From positions 12,240,734 to 12,304,733 of the forward strand of contig NC_089738.1 of NCBI RefSeq assembly GCF_035083965.1: 64,000 nt of DNA, read 5' to 3'. The position numbers and the translations under genes are program-made. How positions within the stretch are numbered: the first letter of the stretch is position 1; each line of letters opens with the position of its first letter. The notes under the pieces were generated by a model. That model had not been told where the DNA came from. It did not search any database and worked only from the letters and a program-made list of their open reading frames with translations. This stretch comes from Branchiostoma lanceolatum. Taxonomy: Eukaryota > Chordata > Leptocardii > Amphioxiformes > Branchiostomatidae. Shown here piece after piece: positions 47,269 to 61,400 of this stretch.

Positions 47269-49319
47269 CGGAACAAACAAAGAAGGAAATGATCTCATAC
47301 ACTTATATACACTGACAGCACCAACGCCACAACATCGTTAAAACCTCTCCTGTAACATTAACGTACTTCACAGACATTGGTTGATTGATGACAGCAAATG
47401 GACAGAAGGACGCCTAAAGCGGCTGTTATCTTAGGGCTCAGAACGCGTCAATCAAAGCCTTGGTTGATGTTAGCTTGACATGTTGTCTACTCGTCGTCTA
47501 CAGGCCGCAATGATTGACATATTTCACAGGACATGTCTACATTCCATCATGCCCAATGTCAAACAGCAGGAAAATCGGTCGGCTGACGAGTCTGCCAGCT
47601 CTAAACATTTTCGACAGTAGTGCGCCCGGTGTTCCCTCGATCATCGTGCAATTTTTAGAGATCGGCCGATGTTCGAAGGTCTCAAGCCCCGTCCAATCTG
47701 ACGGGGAAGATGTTCAGGTAAAATGAAATAGGCTAAAGTCTCTGGTGATTTTTCAAAATTTGGTGACCTTCTAACGGTCAACAAACACGACCAAACCTCG
47801 TCGACTGTGTGACGTTGTAGGAATAAAATATATAAGAGTACAGTTGTAATATTCCTTCCGAAGGGCTAATACTTCTTTTGGTACTATGGAAATTTATATT
47901 TTTAATACTAATGCATTAAAGAGTTTGCTAGACACTGTTATGTAATCCTGTCACGTCTGCTATATGCCATCCGTGTCAGTCACAGCATATCAAAATGGCG
48001 AACCTTTGACCTGGTAACGTTAACACTAAAACGGGAGATGGCCTGTAAACAAGCACTGAGGCTAAAACCGCCCGGACAAGATTGAATGGAAGGAGGTATA
48101 GTTCACGAGTTGTACATGTCAATGAGGTCAAAGTACAACGACAACTGTACGCTTGATGCTGCGAAGTCTTCGATGCCGTAAAATCGACACTTGGCTACAC
48201 GTTAACACCTCTTTGTCAGTTCAGCATCAGTAGTGTTTGTAGCGGACGGTGGATGGATTATGGTCCCTGGCGGTAATCTTCTAGCGCTGTTTTAGTATCG
48301 CACGCAGGGCCCTTTGATATGGGTATCAAATCGCTCGTGGTATGCGAGAACATTTTTCATCATTTCAACAAGCAAAGATGAGGACAAACGAGGACAAATT
48401 ACTGCGAACTTTAACATGATTGTGTATAACAGCTCTCAACATGTGACTAGCGAGGGAGAAATTTTATAATAGCAAACCTAAGGATGATGTCTTAAATTCT
48501 GTTTTTGAGTTGGTAGAGGGTATTAGGTTACAAAATAAAACTAAAGATAGACACAGAGGGATGAAATTTTACCCTTGCAAAATAGATCAGGAGTGACATA
48601 GAAACGAAAGGACAGTCAAGTTGGAAACGGTGAATATGAATAAGAAAGACAAGGAAGACATAAGGCAGAAATATTCGCATGAGGGGCACAAGGTCACAGA
48701 GTAAGACATTGACAGCTTAAATAATGATGATAATGATAATAATAATGAACTAGTTCTAACAATCACACTGATGAGAAGAAATGAAATTTATCATACCGTC
48801 TTTGATTTTTCAATTTAGATTGATAAAGAAGAAGAAGGAGAACATCACGTTATGTATATGTTTATGATACGCCGATACAAACTGTGCAATGAGATACATA
48901 CAATCAACCGCAATAACCTACACTTAATATGGCTTTCTTGAAACGAACTGAATACATGCATGGCTGCATACATGTTCGTGGGCATTTTACAATTTCTAGA
49001 TATTCGTCAATGTTGACTCATTCAAGATTTCATAGATGGTTTACATTTGCAGCATTCTTGCATAAAACATTCATTTCCCGTTACCTTTATCAAACGTGTC
49101 GTTCATATAAGACAACAAATGGCGACACAATTACACAAGAATAACACACATGCTAAAAATGCATACAACTTATACTGACAAATACTGATTCATGTCGTCA
49201 AATGACGTTGACCAATGAGAAGTCTCCATTTCGTCATAACCACCGGTCATTATCACTCCATATTCCACACTTCGGAGTTTTCCACATAAATTCAACATGG
49301 TAGTTCGCTCACTCGGTGG

Positions 49320-49325
49320 TTTATT
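49320..49325 (-). terminator. Polyadenylation signal (AATAAA on minus strand) of the patched-domain gene
   Basis: TTTATT on the plus strand, 141 bp beyond the stop codon. Confidence 0.55.
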
Positions 49326-49465
49326 CCGCAGTTATAGAAACCGACCATGTCGTATATGACACCGTATAGACCTCTTGGCTGGTGATTAACCCTATATTGT
49401 AATCCAAATATCAACAAGAAAACAGACAGCACCGAAAAGACATGAGTAACAGTCTTTCGAAACCT

Positions 49466-52400
49466 TCAGGCAATGTTAGGTAACGCGTAGCTTGCTTTCT
49501 GCTGGAGTCGTGGGTTGAAGTTATGGCGAACACTCTTGTGGTACCGCGGGGAGGGGTAGGACTGAGACCCGTGGTCACGTGTGGGACGGTGACCGTTAGG
49601 CTGTCTGTGGTACGGTGGATAGTCTGGCTCCGGCAGGCCTGCGTACATGGCTGGGTTGTAATGTCCCGTGGTAGCCTCTGGTGACTGCTGTGCCAGCTTA
49701 GTCGTGGACGAAGACGACGAAAGCTGTAAAAGAAACACGAGATAACGAGGTCAAAAAATGAAGAAGAAAACGTAATAATTATAATAACTTTATTGCAAGT
49801 CCATACCCGAGGGTTAATTGTAAACTAAGCAAAAGAATATAACAGAGGAGAACAACGAAATAACAACTATTATGAATCGTTTTCTATATGAAGGCTTTGA
49901 CTTCTTTTTTGTATGCAATGGGAAATGGACGCCAAACGTCTTGGCAGATAAACGGATTGGACGACTCAAACAAGAAGATAGTTTTTGTTGTTCGTTTTTG
50001 AAGCTGCGACAATAGAAATGAAAATATATATATATAAACAGAAATTACACAGAATTTTGGCAAGAATAATATAAGAGTTATTCACATGTGGAGACTCGTC
50101 ATCGTCCGTTGTGGGTTCTTCGATGTCGTCCTTTTTCTCTGATTGGTCCGTCGTTTTGTCGGGTGACGTATGGTAGGGCGCTGGACCAATCAGGCTGCAG
50201 ATGACAGGCAGGAAGACCAGTCCGTGCCACAGCCCGAATAAGACAACTCCGAAGAAGACCTTGATAGGAAAAATCAAATGTGTACGAAACACATGTCGCT
50301 CTATACTTGGAATGTCTTTGTCAGGGTTGTTTATTATTTCTCAAAGAATAGATGAATAACCCCCTTTGTATTTTGCAAAACACATATGCTAAAAACATCT
50401 AGTAATGAATACAGCCGTGTGCGTGTCTACATGTAGATCTAAGTGCATTGTACAGGAAGCATGATATGTTAAAGCTTAAGCTAGCATCCGCAATTTTTTT
50501 CTCATCCGGCATATGAATCGCCACCTAAGTACATGTAGTAATACTTTACCACCAGGCACATTGGTTGTGACCTAGGTAACTTGTATCACTCCGCCATTCA
50601 ATTTACATGGCAGCAAGAAGTTCAGCACACAAAGATGTCAGGAGCCGAAAATAAACGGCCACTCAGACATCAGAGTACAAAAGGAAGGCTATGCTACCTT
50701 CAAGCTACATTGACAAATCTTAGTTAACTGATTAGTTTGACTCACCTTAAAGAAGGTCTGGAAGATGTACGACTGTGAGCCGGATAACAGCACAAACGCC
50801 AAGAAGGTACTGAAGCCCCCGTTGAAGACTGCCGTCCCAATACGCAACAGGGTCTCTTTTGCACGCTCTGTGGATAAATATGCTCAATCAATATTTGGCG
50901 AGAGACATGCCAGTTTCTTAAAGTTGAATAGTTCAAATCATTTAAGCAACCATTATATACATACAGGCTAAGCTGATCCTTTATCATAACATGCCTCTCT
51001 CAGTACATCTCTTACAATTATCTTTTTTGGTGGTAGTTGTTTTCTCTTTCTAATCTGACTAAACGGTTGGAATTAATGGATAATGACTTTTGAAAGTTAG
51101 GTCGAAATGTGCATCATGACGACAACGAACCATCTCAACTGTTATGCTAGCCTTATAAACTGCACTTTTAGTCGAAATAAGACATTTTGTTCTCCTCCGT
51201 ACCGTTTCGGGTCCCGTGCACGAGCATGAAGGTGTGTCCGATGTGGGCGGAGTAGTCCACGGCCAGTCCGACCGCCAACACCAGGATGACCATAGTGGAC
51301 AGCTCTATGGTCAGACCCCAGAAGTGCATCAGTCCGCCCAGGTCAACCTGCGGATAATACAGACAGTTGAAGAACTCACTCGTTTGCAAAGGAATATGTT
51401 ATTATCATTAGGTATTTTTAAGCTGATGATAGATATGGAAGATACATTGAAATGAGCAAACATTTCTTTTAGTTCGCATCTGTAGTGCTAAGTTCATCAG
51501 ATGTTTTTCATGCAGATGTTTTTCTTTCAAATCTGGTCAAGAATTCCGTGACTTTGTACGACGTCTTTTCTTTTTATGAAACGAGATGCAAAAACCAAGG
51601 TTCTGCTGCAGTCCCAAAGAAAACCTCAACGGGCTCCAAAATCTGATAATTTCTTCGGTAGGTCAAGACCTAAACACACAACAATCCGTCTTATAATCCC
51701 AAACTCACCAGTGTGAATACAACACACAGTGTGATGTAGATACTCATTAGTAGGTCGGCCACCAGTAGAAGAGTCACCACTGCCACAGCCACCATGGCCA
51801 GCCCGATGTTCCTGTACACCTCCTGCTGAATGATCTGGGTAGAACAGCAATGGTACACGTCATGGTCGTGCGAGATAAAGGTATGCCTAGTAATGCTTAG
51901 GTACTAATTAGAAAAGGGGGCCCTGTCGGGTAGTTCACGGGCAGTTTTTTCACTTTCCGTTGGGAACCCTATGTGGCCCCAAGGGAGACCTTGTGGATGC
52001 CGGGCTATTTTTTGGGGGCCCGGCCAGGACCCCGAATCATTTTAACGCGGTACTCGGTAACAAATAGACGCCGGCGCCCCATGAGGTAATCGTGAAAGCA
52101 CCGGGAAGCCAAATGCAATCCCTTATATATAATATGTCTAAGCTGGGGTCGAACCTCTGATTGAACCCCCAGCAGCAACAAGATGACACTTAAACAATTT
52201 CTATGCGACCATGAAAAGACTACCCCAGTAATTCCCCGTACCTTATTGGTTTCGTAGCGGCGGAACTGTGTAGCGTACGGGAAGACGCTAGACTGGAACC
52301 CAGCCGAGTCTGCGAGGCTCACCACACTGTCCATGCCCTGTACCTGAGTTTCGGTGCTCGACAGTCGAATGAACTTGGCCCTCATCCTTGAGGACTTGGG

Positions 52401-55400
52401 AAACACACAAAACAAATTATCCTTTGAACATTAATCAACGGTAATTTGAAGCCGCTTAAATTTTTTTCTTACTAGTTACCTCCGTTATAATGGAGGTATA
52501 TAATTGTTTTCGGTTTGTGTGTTTGTTTCTTTGGTCGTCTTGGTGTTAAAATTTGTCTCAAATATGTATCCATCGTGAAAATAAATTTTGCAGCATGGCA
52601 GAATGTAAGCCAGTGGTGTAATAGGATACTATGGGATGTAATAGGACACTAGTGGTGTAATAGGATACTAGGAAGTTTGGATCCGAGAATTTGCGCCTGC
52701 ATAAGTGTGTAACGTGCGTGTACTTACATAAATCCACGTATCTGATTGGGTATTATCAAACTTGACGTCAGAGGCAAAGTTGTCGCCGCCAACCGGAAAG
52801 GGCGTGGTCAGGTACTCATCCAGCAACGTGTAGAAGTAGCTCTCGTTCCCAGGGAAGTCGTCTGTACAAAATAAAATGATTGTATGTGACGTCACAATTG
52901 AACAATACATGTATCTTAAAAAAACTACAGCCGTCATATTGGTGGAATGCATGGACAAAAAATGTGAGTCATTTGAAATATTGTGCTCTGTAAGTATGCC
53001 GAGGCACATAGTGCCTGAATGAAAGGCAATAACTATTCGGATAACTTCGTTATATCAACATCTACTGGTCCATACAATTTTTATCCACGCCTTCGTCCAA
53101 GATAATGTGGTTTTTTTTTTTACTTATATCTATTCCAACAAGCCAATAACATCAAAGACAGGTTATAAAGAACGCACCTGCAGTGATGCCTGAATCGCCT
53201 GCTTTCTCTGCTTTGATCCACTCCAGAAAGCCGTGGTACCAGCTGACTGCAGTTACAGAGTCGATGTACCCATTGCCTCTCAGGTTGGTGTACAACGCTT
53301 CCATCTTCTCTCGTTCGTTGTAATAGTCGGTGCCATTTTCTAGTGCCAAAGAAAAAATAATTACAAAATTCGGAGATACGTTTCTAAACAAACACTGATA
53401 ACAAAACCGGCTCTTTCGTGAATTATTTCTGAATGGCTGAATGAAAAAGTTCTTGATTTAGAACCAATGAGTTACAATAGCCGACGTTTCGGTGACCGTC
53501 TGTCAGATTCCTCAGGGCAATAGTGACTGGCTCTACTTCACACTGCAGCTAGGTGTCGCTGCTGCAGTGTGAAGAATGCGGTCCGAAACGTGACTGAGTC
53601 ACTGTTCTTGTTTTGTTCACTGCGATATACATCATGTCAAAGTGACAGAAATGTAATTCAATGTTTCAGTCATACCTATCATATCTATTTACAGGCATAT
53701 ATATTATACTATAGAATAATACATTGTAGATTGCATGTATGGTATGACCTAAGTTATAACTGTAAGCTTTAAACCACTTTTTGGCATGGAATGAAAGGTA
53801 TTTCAAATGGTGAAGTCGCAATGATGTTTTTATGTGGTACGTGCAGCAAAAATGGACTTACCTATATACATTCCAACGTCCACACCACCCTCTTCGGGGA
53901 AATACTGGAAAGACAGAAAGAGACCGATCATGACTGCCCATCACATTTAGCAGTTCAACCAACAGGAGAATGGAAAATGGTGATGTAACCAATGAAAAGT
54001 TAAAAGTTCAACCAATGAGAGAATTGCAAATAGCGATATATCACAGATAATGAATTAATGAATCAGATCAGAAGTTCAACCAATGAGAGAATGGGAAATA
54101 GCGGATTAACCAACGAGAGAGTGACTGCATGACGTAAATGGACGGGGCTATGGAATCGGTCTATCATCGTCACGACCATTTTCTTACTATGACTCTTTTC
54201 TTTGAAATATGTAAAACCGACTCTAAGACATGGTTAAACTAGTCATGATTGGATTAGTATGTATCTATAATTCAAGATCCCCACGTACCTGTTCATACAG
54301 GTTTGTGTACCTGAAGACGTACGACTCGGCAGGTAGATACCAGACGAAGTTGAAGTCCTGCTTCAGACTGTACGTGCCGTACGCCATCCAGCCTGCCGTG
54401 CCGAATGTGATCAGGAGCACCAGAATCTGAACACAGCGGAGTTGGCGGAAATTGCACTGGTTAGATTTCTGATACTACGAACTATTTGGGATCTTTTCTT
54501 TCCATGTAATCAGATAGCTTTGTGTTGTGTTTTAATCCCTGTCACACATTCGGGACCTTCCCACGACTTTGCTCCCTACCACTCCCCAAATAAGCTCGGC
54601 GCTGGGTTGGGAGTACCCTGGAATCCATTTTGATTATTTTCAAAATACATACTAGAGGGCAACCTCAACCACAAATGGCCTTGCTCATGACTAACTCCCA
54701 ACGATGGTCTGGAGAAGGTCGGAAGGCTATGTGTGACAGAGGGTGTAGACAACAAATGCCCTTATATCATGATAATCATGACGTAAGCATTATTATCAAG
54801 ATATAAAATGTGGATGCAATAAAAGAAGAAAAAAAATCACTTCCCACACCGGGAATCGAACCCGGGCCTTGGCGGTGAGAGCGCCAAATCCTAACCACTA
54901 GACCATATGGGAGATGCCTTACTCTTGACCACAGACATACTTTCTTCTCACTCTTAGCACTTTAAACATTCAAACGGCTCAGATGAAAGATATGATATCT
55001 GATAAGCGTGTTTAACACGTAAACCATGTATTAATCAAATGAATATACGCATCTGTGGAAGCGTTTTTAATGAAACATAATGTATATTTACAGACAGAAA
55101 TATTCTCACCTTTACGGGGATGGTGAGTAAGATCCGGCAGTACCATTTGTCAAAGAACCAGTGCACAAGGCTTTTGCGCGAACATCTGTAAGACAAGAAG
55201 GAACTATCACATACCAAGGAAATAGCCTATACCATCTACCAACATCTTATACTAGTAGCTAAAACATACATATAGCCAGTGTTTGTCTATCAAAACTATA
55301 CATGCATAATTGATGGTTATCGGTAACATATCTGAATGATTGCAAATTGTTACATAAAATATTTGCTGGCATTATACCTCGTCTTTGAATCTCCAAGCAG

Positions 55401-58400
55401 ATGCTGATGATGAGGTGGAAGATCGTATAAAGATTTCTGAAAGCCCTTCACTAGACAAGCCAGTTAGCCAAAAAGTATCTTTAAACTTGATATTTTAACA
55501 TTTCCTTAGAAATCATTCGTTTTCAACTCACGCCGACGGTTTGTAGTCCTTGCTGTGTTTGAAGCAGCAGCATGCGTCCCTCCTGGCCTCACGGCGGTAC
55601 TGGTCGATCACGAGCGCCCCCATGAAGAACGTGCATTGGAACAGGAACAGGAACACAATGGCGACGGCAGTGTAGATGCAGAAGGACCTCAATGCTGGGA
55701 TCGGCTGTGCGAAGGGGTAAAAGACAGATACATCAAACGGTATGATTATTGAAAAAAAGGAAGGTGAACTGTTCTTCAACAGAAAGCGGAAGCACCGAAA
55801 GCGAAATTTTCCATTGAATCACAGTTCTTATTTCGCTGCCTGACCCAATCACTCTGGACATGTGACTTTACGCACGTGTGACGTCAGCGACAGGTCAAAG
55901 GTTGTTGGAAGTCGATATCGCCTCCCGTCTCAGTTGAGAGAAGGTTAGTGTACTCTGATAAAGTCACGTGTCCAGAGCGTGATAAAGTCACGTGGTCAGA
56001 AGGCTAAAGAGGACTGAGCGATTTAATCGAAAATTTCGTTAAGTCCATTTTTATGCAATCATAATGTATTTTGATAACTAATATGAAGACTGACCGAAGT
56101 TGCCCCGATTCCAAAGGCCACCAGGTCGGTTATAGAGGTGACAGTGATAGAGACACCGGCGTGTTTCATAGCCTTGGCCGCGGCTTCTCGCTTGTCCTTC
56201 CTACGTTCTCTCGGAGTCAGGTTTTCCCAGGCTTGTACAATGATGAACATGTCATCTACTCCAACACCTGCAAGGTTCCGTGGGAAATAACATACAAGAT
56301 TTGTTGATTCTCTTGGGCCGTAAAATTCAACATGGTTATCGATGGTCCAACTGCATTATCAGCTGGACTCTTACAACTGATTGGTTGAAAATGGTATAAA
56401 CTTTTCAATAAAGGAAAAGTAGACAACTATGCACTGGTAAATAACCACCAAAAGATGGTTTACATTAGAATCCATCAATAGAAAGAGTAAAAGAAAGTTA
56501 AACATACGGTAGATGAACTTGTTGTAGGGGAGAGTATGGGAGCCGCGGAAAACTAACTAGGATAAGTTAAACAGTCATACCCAGGCTAAGTTAAACAGTC
56601 ATACTTTCAAAGTATAATTGTTCAACTTAACCTGAAGTTATCGTAACTAAAGATTAGACAGCGAATGCTTTGTGTTGTTGTTGGCTCATTGTCGCACAAT
56701 GTCAACTGACAGCTAGCTGTATGAAGGGATCAGGTTCGTTGTTGAAAATGTCACATGACTCACCTATAAGGAGGAAAGGCATGACGCTGTGGATGGGTCC
56801 GTACAAAACTCCGCAAAGGGAGCAGAACCCTATGGACGCCCCTGTTGCCATGCCAACGGCTGCCACGCCCAGCAGACCGACGTAAATCTGCATGAAAACA
56901 ATTCTGGCATGTCAGACTTCAAACTGTTCTGAAATGGTTCTACGTATCAATAGATTCATCGCTTATGCATTATAACTTACCGATTAGCTATTTTTCAATG
57001 CAATGTACAAAGACAAGATACATGAATATATAGAACTTCCGTTTTTAATTTAAAAAAAATCAGATATGCAATAGGTCCCATCGTTCCGCTCACTTCCTTC
57101 AAAACGTAGAAATGCAAAATAAAAACATCGACGGACATACAAACAAATACAGCCACTCTCCAGTTGGATGAACTGCTAATCGTGCTTGGTAGTCAAGTCT
57201 CTTGTGTTCGTCATTTGTGTTTCTGGACAAAGTGTGTGTGTGTTTAATCATAACCTACCCTGTGCTCCACCACGTTGATGTTGCCGACCATGAGGATGAC
57301 GTATGTGATGATGAGCGCGTAGCCGGCTGACAGGAGCTGAATCTCAGAGAACGTTTGGCCCCGGAAAGCGTCCTGAAAACTGGGATAAGACGAATGTGTA
57401 AAAAATGTATAAGAAGTTGTGTATGTCTCTGTCAAGAGGCAAATTTAAAGGCCATCGTAATTGCTTTTCTATAGAGCATGAAACAAACTCTAAATTGCTA
57501 CTCCTAGGCCCTAGCGACCTGTGTGGGCGTTGCTATGAGTAATCCTGCCTGTCTAAACCCATTGGACTAAAGCTAGATTACTGACCAATTATCCAAGTAT
57601 TGAATTATACAATTTCCGTCCTACATCTTAGCAGGCTTCCACTCTGCAATGGACTGTATTCACATAACTGCGGACAAACAAGAGAACAAACAAACAAACG
57701 AACAAAGATTGTAAAATCGGATAAGCCCCTACCTTCTTATGGCCCTTGGTAAGACCTCGTCTAAGTCATTGTGCCCTGCCAGGCCTACATCAATGAACTC
57801 AGCCTCCCAAGCCTTCCCAACTTCTCCTCCCTAAAGACGATATAACAACTACTGTCAGTTCATAGAAATATCATTCAGGCCAATTCTAATCCTCGCACTT
57901 AAGAGGGCTTGTCTTCAATAAGGAGGTTCATGGTTCCAACTGCTCATGCGCAGCGAAATGCATCGTGGGTAATATGTCAAAGGTGAATGCCCCTGAGACA
58001 TAAATAAGACACGGCTGACATGCACTAAAAACTGTTTACATGTTAGGGGCCTTCAGATTTTACATTATACCTACTAAAATGCATTTTTGCACATGTGCAG
58101 TTAGAACCATGAACCTCCATATACCCACATCAAATAAGTTAGGTACTGACCGAGTATCAAAGCTAGAAAGTAATAGATCATTCCATACTTGTACTCACAC
58201 TTCTCAATGCATACACCATGGTGTGTGCCTTTGCGCCGGTGATGTCCCCATTATTGTCCCGAGTTATCTCAGCTAGCACCTTATCAACGTAGTAGTCTCC
58301 TAACGCCATAAAGTGGCCAAGGGCGCTATACGCACTAGCGAGCGACTCGGACGCAGGGATCAACTCGGGGAGCTTTATTACACACGTCAGGCGGATTCCC

Positions 58401-61400
58401 AAGATGGCGAAGGAATAAAGGAACACCGTGAACACGTGATCCTAACATGACGTCATCTGTCATCATTAACATAAACCTAACATAACTATATGGCGTGATT
58501 TACTTTTTCTCTTTTCAAAACTTGAAGTGGTAACAACATGAAACTCTCATTTACGAATGAAAAGGGATATGGATCACGGAATATGCTAATCCTTCCTGTA
58601 ACATGTAAGGATGACCAAGTGTCTTAACGACAATGGGACGAAAACAGTTTCTCTACTACTTTTCTACCATTTCTGTTTAACGTAAGGATGATAACATATC
58701 TTAACTGAACTTGTCTACTTTTCTACTCTTCCTGTTACATATATAGACGATATAAATCTGAACTACTTTCCTGCCCTTCCCGTCACATATAAGGGCGATA
58801 ACGCGTCTCCTCTATTTGTTCTATCCTTGTAAGGAAGATAATGTCTTAACTACTTTTCAATCCTTCCTGTTACTGTGTTACATGTATGGACAAGATGGTC
58901 TTGATTATTTTTCTACCCTTCCTATTACATGTAAGGACGATAACGTGTCTTAACTACATTTCGATCCTTCCTGTTACATGTATAGATACTAATGTGGCTT
59001 GATTATTTTATCTACCCTTCCTTTTCCATGTAAGAACGATAACATGTCTTAATTACATTTTGATCCTTCCTGTTACATGTATGGACAATTGTGTCTTAAT
59101 TATTTTATCTACCCTTCCTATTACATGTACGGATGATGACGTGTCTTAATTGCATTGCGATCATTTCTGTTACATGGGTGGACACGAGTGTGTCTTAATT
59201 ATTATATCTACCCTTCCTATTACAAGTATGGGTGATAACATGTCTTAATTATTTATCGATCCTTCCTGTTTCCTATACAGACAATAATATGTCTATTACA
59301 TGTGCAGTGGGGATGATAACAATGTTACCTTTCTACACTTCCTGTTTCGTGTAAGGACGACAATGATTCTCTTAATTACATTTCTGCCTTTCTTTTTCAT
59401 TACAAATAAAGGCGATAAAGTTAACATATGACTAATATCAACTAATAAACTGCATTACGAAAATAGTAAACATTGGAGCTAGAAGAATATCTGTAATTGG
59501 AGTGACTAAATGTTTCGTCTTTCTAACCTATGTTTCTTCTCCAAGAGGGTTAAACTAAGGAATAAAGAACTCTGTGGTCTGTCTTACTCATATTCGTTCA
59601 AAGGAATTGTGATAATCACATACATACATGTTGTAAACATTGTTTCAATAAAATTCTGTAAAAAATGATTTCCAATTCTAGTTGTGTCCCCTTCAATGAT
59701 GCATTTTGCTATGGAATAAAGTTCTATGAGTGAGTTCTGAGGTGACCTGGGTTTTGACTGAACAGTCTTGGGGGTGGTTCAGGCGGGGGCCGAACTGCTG
59801 GGTGGTGGTAACCTGGAAGGTCAGGTGCACGAGTCGGTAGAGGATGGTCACGTGGGTGTTGACGGTCTAGATGGTCAGGTGGAGCAGGAGGACAGTCACG
59901 TGGGCTCTGGTATAGAAGCTGCACCTGTAGTGTGTCCAAGAGTGCGGCTGCTTTTGGGGAGCTCTGACATTTTTCCTGTATCTGCAGTGTGTTGGGGAAG
60001 GGTGGCAAGGTCTTGCATTCCTCGCTCACCCGAAGTGTGTCAGCATCCGTGTTTGAATGTTGGCCTTCCTTCACCTGTGGTGTGCTGGTAATCCCTTGTG
60101 TGGGTGAATGCTGATAAACTACCACAGTCTGTTTTGTTTCAGCTTCACCTTCAGTTGGGGAGCACTGATGTAATGGCACTGGTGATGGCTGGGTTTCCTC
60201 CTTCACTTGTCTGTTGGCATCTGCTGATGCTGGTGAGGGCTGGGTTTCTCCTTTCACCTGTCTGTTGACATCTGCTGATGTTAATGAAGGCTGGTTTTCT
60301 CCCTTCACCTGTCTGTTGGCATCTGCTGATGCTGGTGAAGGCTGGGTTTCTCCCTTCACCTGTCTGTTGACATCTGCTGATGCTGGTGAGGGCTGGGTTT
60401 CTCCCTTCACCTGTCTGTTGACATCTGCTGATGGTGACAGGTGTTTTTCCTTCACCGGTAGTGTGTCAGCCTTTGCAGCAGGTGACAGGTGCTCTAGGGC
60501 GTGGACCAGTGACCTTGTGTTTGTTTGTTGTTCGGTCACCGCAGGGTTGGTCACAACATTAACTACGGGAGTGGTATGTTGCAGGTGCATGACCTTGGGC
60601 TCTTGAACTTGTACACTGGAACAGCTAGCTGCCCTTCTAGAGCGTGCTAGGTTGTGTTGCGTACGATTTTTGCTGTACGAAATGCTATGAATACGTGGCT
60701 GGGCTTGTGTGGTAGACGTGGAATAATCAAAGATGGATCCATCAGGAAGGTGAATATAATGCTTACTGAAGTTTATCATTAAACCGTTGGACTCAAGGAA
60801 GGGGCTTCCGGCTATAATCGGATCGACGAGGTCTTCCACTACGATCGCATCAAACTGAAGGGCTACTTTCTTCTTGTAGAACGTAGTACAGCACTCACCT
60901 ACGGCAGAAAGTCGGCGCCCATCTGCTTGAATTGGAGTAAGATCTGTGTTGTTGGGAGAAATGCACAACCCCAAACGCCGCGCTTCATCGGCACGAATCA
61001 TGCTCGACTCTGCCCCCGAATCCAGGAGTATCTTGACCATCGCTCCCTTGTGGAAGGCTTCAAGGTTCGGTGAAGCACTTGCTTTCACTCCGCGTCCGGA
61101 TTCTTGCTGGGGAGGGGCGCCCACGTGGCGCGCAAAACTCCTCTCTTTGTCCTCGTCGGGCAAGTACGGACACGCACTGAGGAAGTGATCGAAAACTTGC
61201 CGTCCCGCTTGTTCACAAATCGGGCAGATCTTCTTGTCCCTTTTAGGTTCTTGGTTCTTCGGGCGTCGGGGGAGATCTTGGGTTCTCCAGCGCCTGTCAG
61301 GATCTTGTTGAGGGCTGGGGTTTTGGTTGAAGTTGTTGTTGTTGGAACGCCAGGTCCCGGATGTTGTTTTCCTTCCCCGCCATAATTTTTGCTCCTTCTT

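Larger units (their letters stand above)
42885..49319. other. Gene-poor interval between death-fold gene B and the patched-domain gene
   Basis: No exon chain can be supported. It holds the MITE at 44416-44629, an unexplained 176-codon frame (44551-45081), a tRNA-like motif at 47194-47268 and AT-rich unique sequence. The 44551 frame begins inside the MITE, which argues against a simple gene. Confidence 0.5.

Noticed and set aside
58178-58435. Continuous minus-strand frame read as one exon beginning with DHVFTVFLYSF
   Set aside because: Its first part is LTR sequence repeated identically at 62133-62326. That acceptor (at 58442) also has the wrong phase for the upstream exon.
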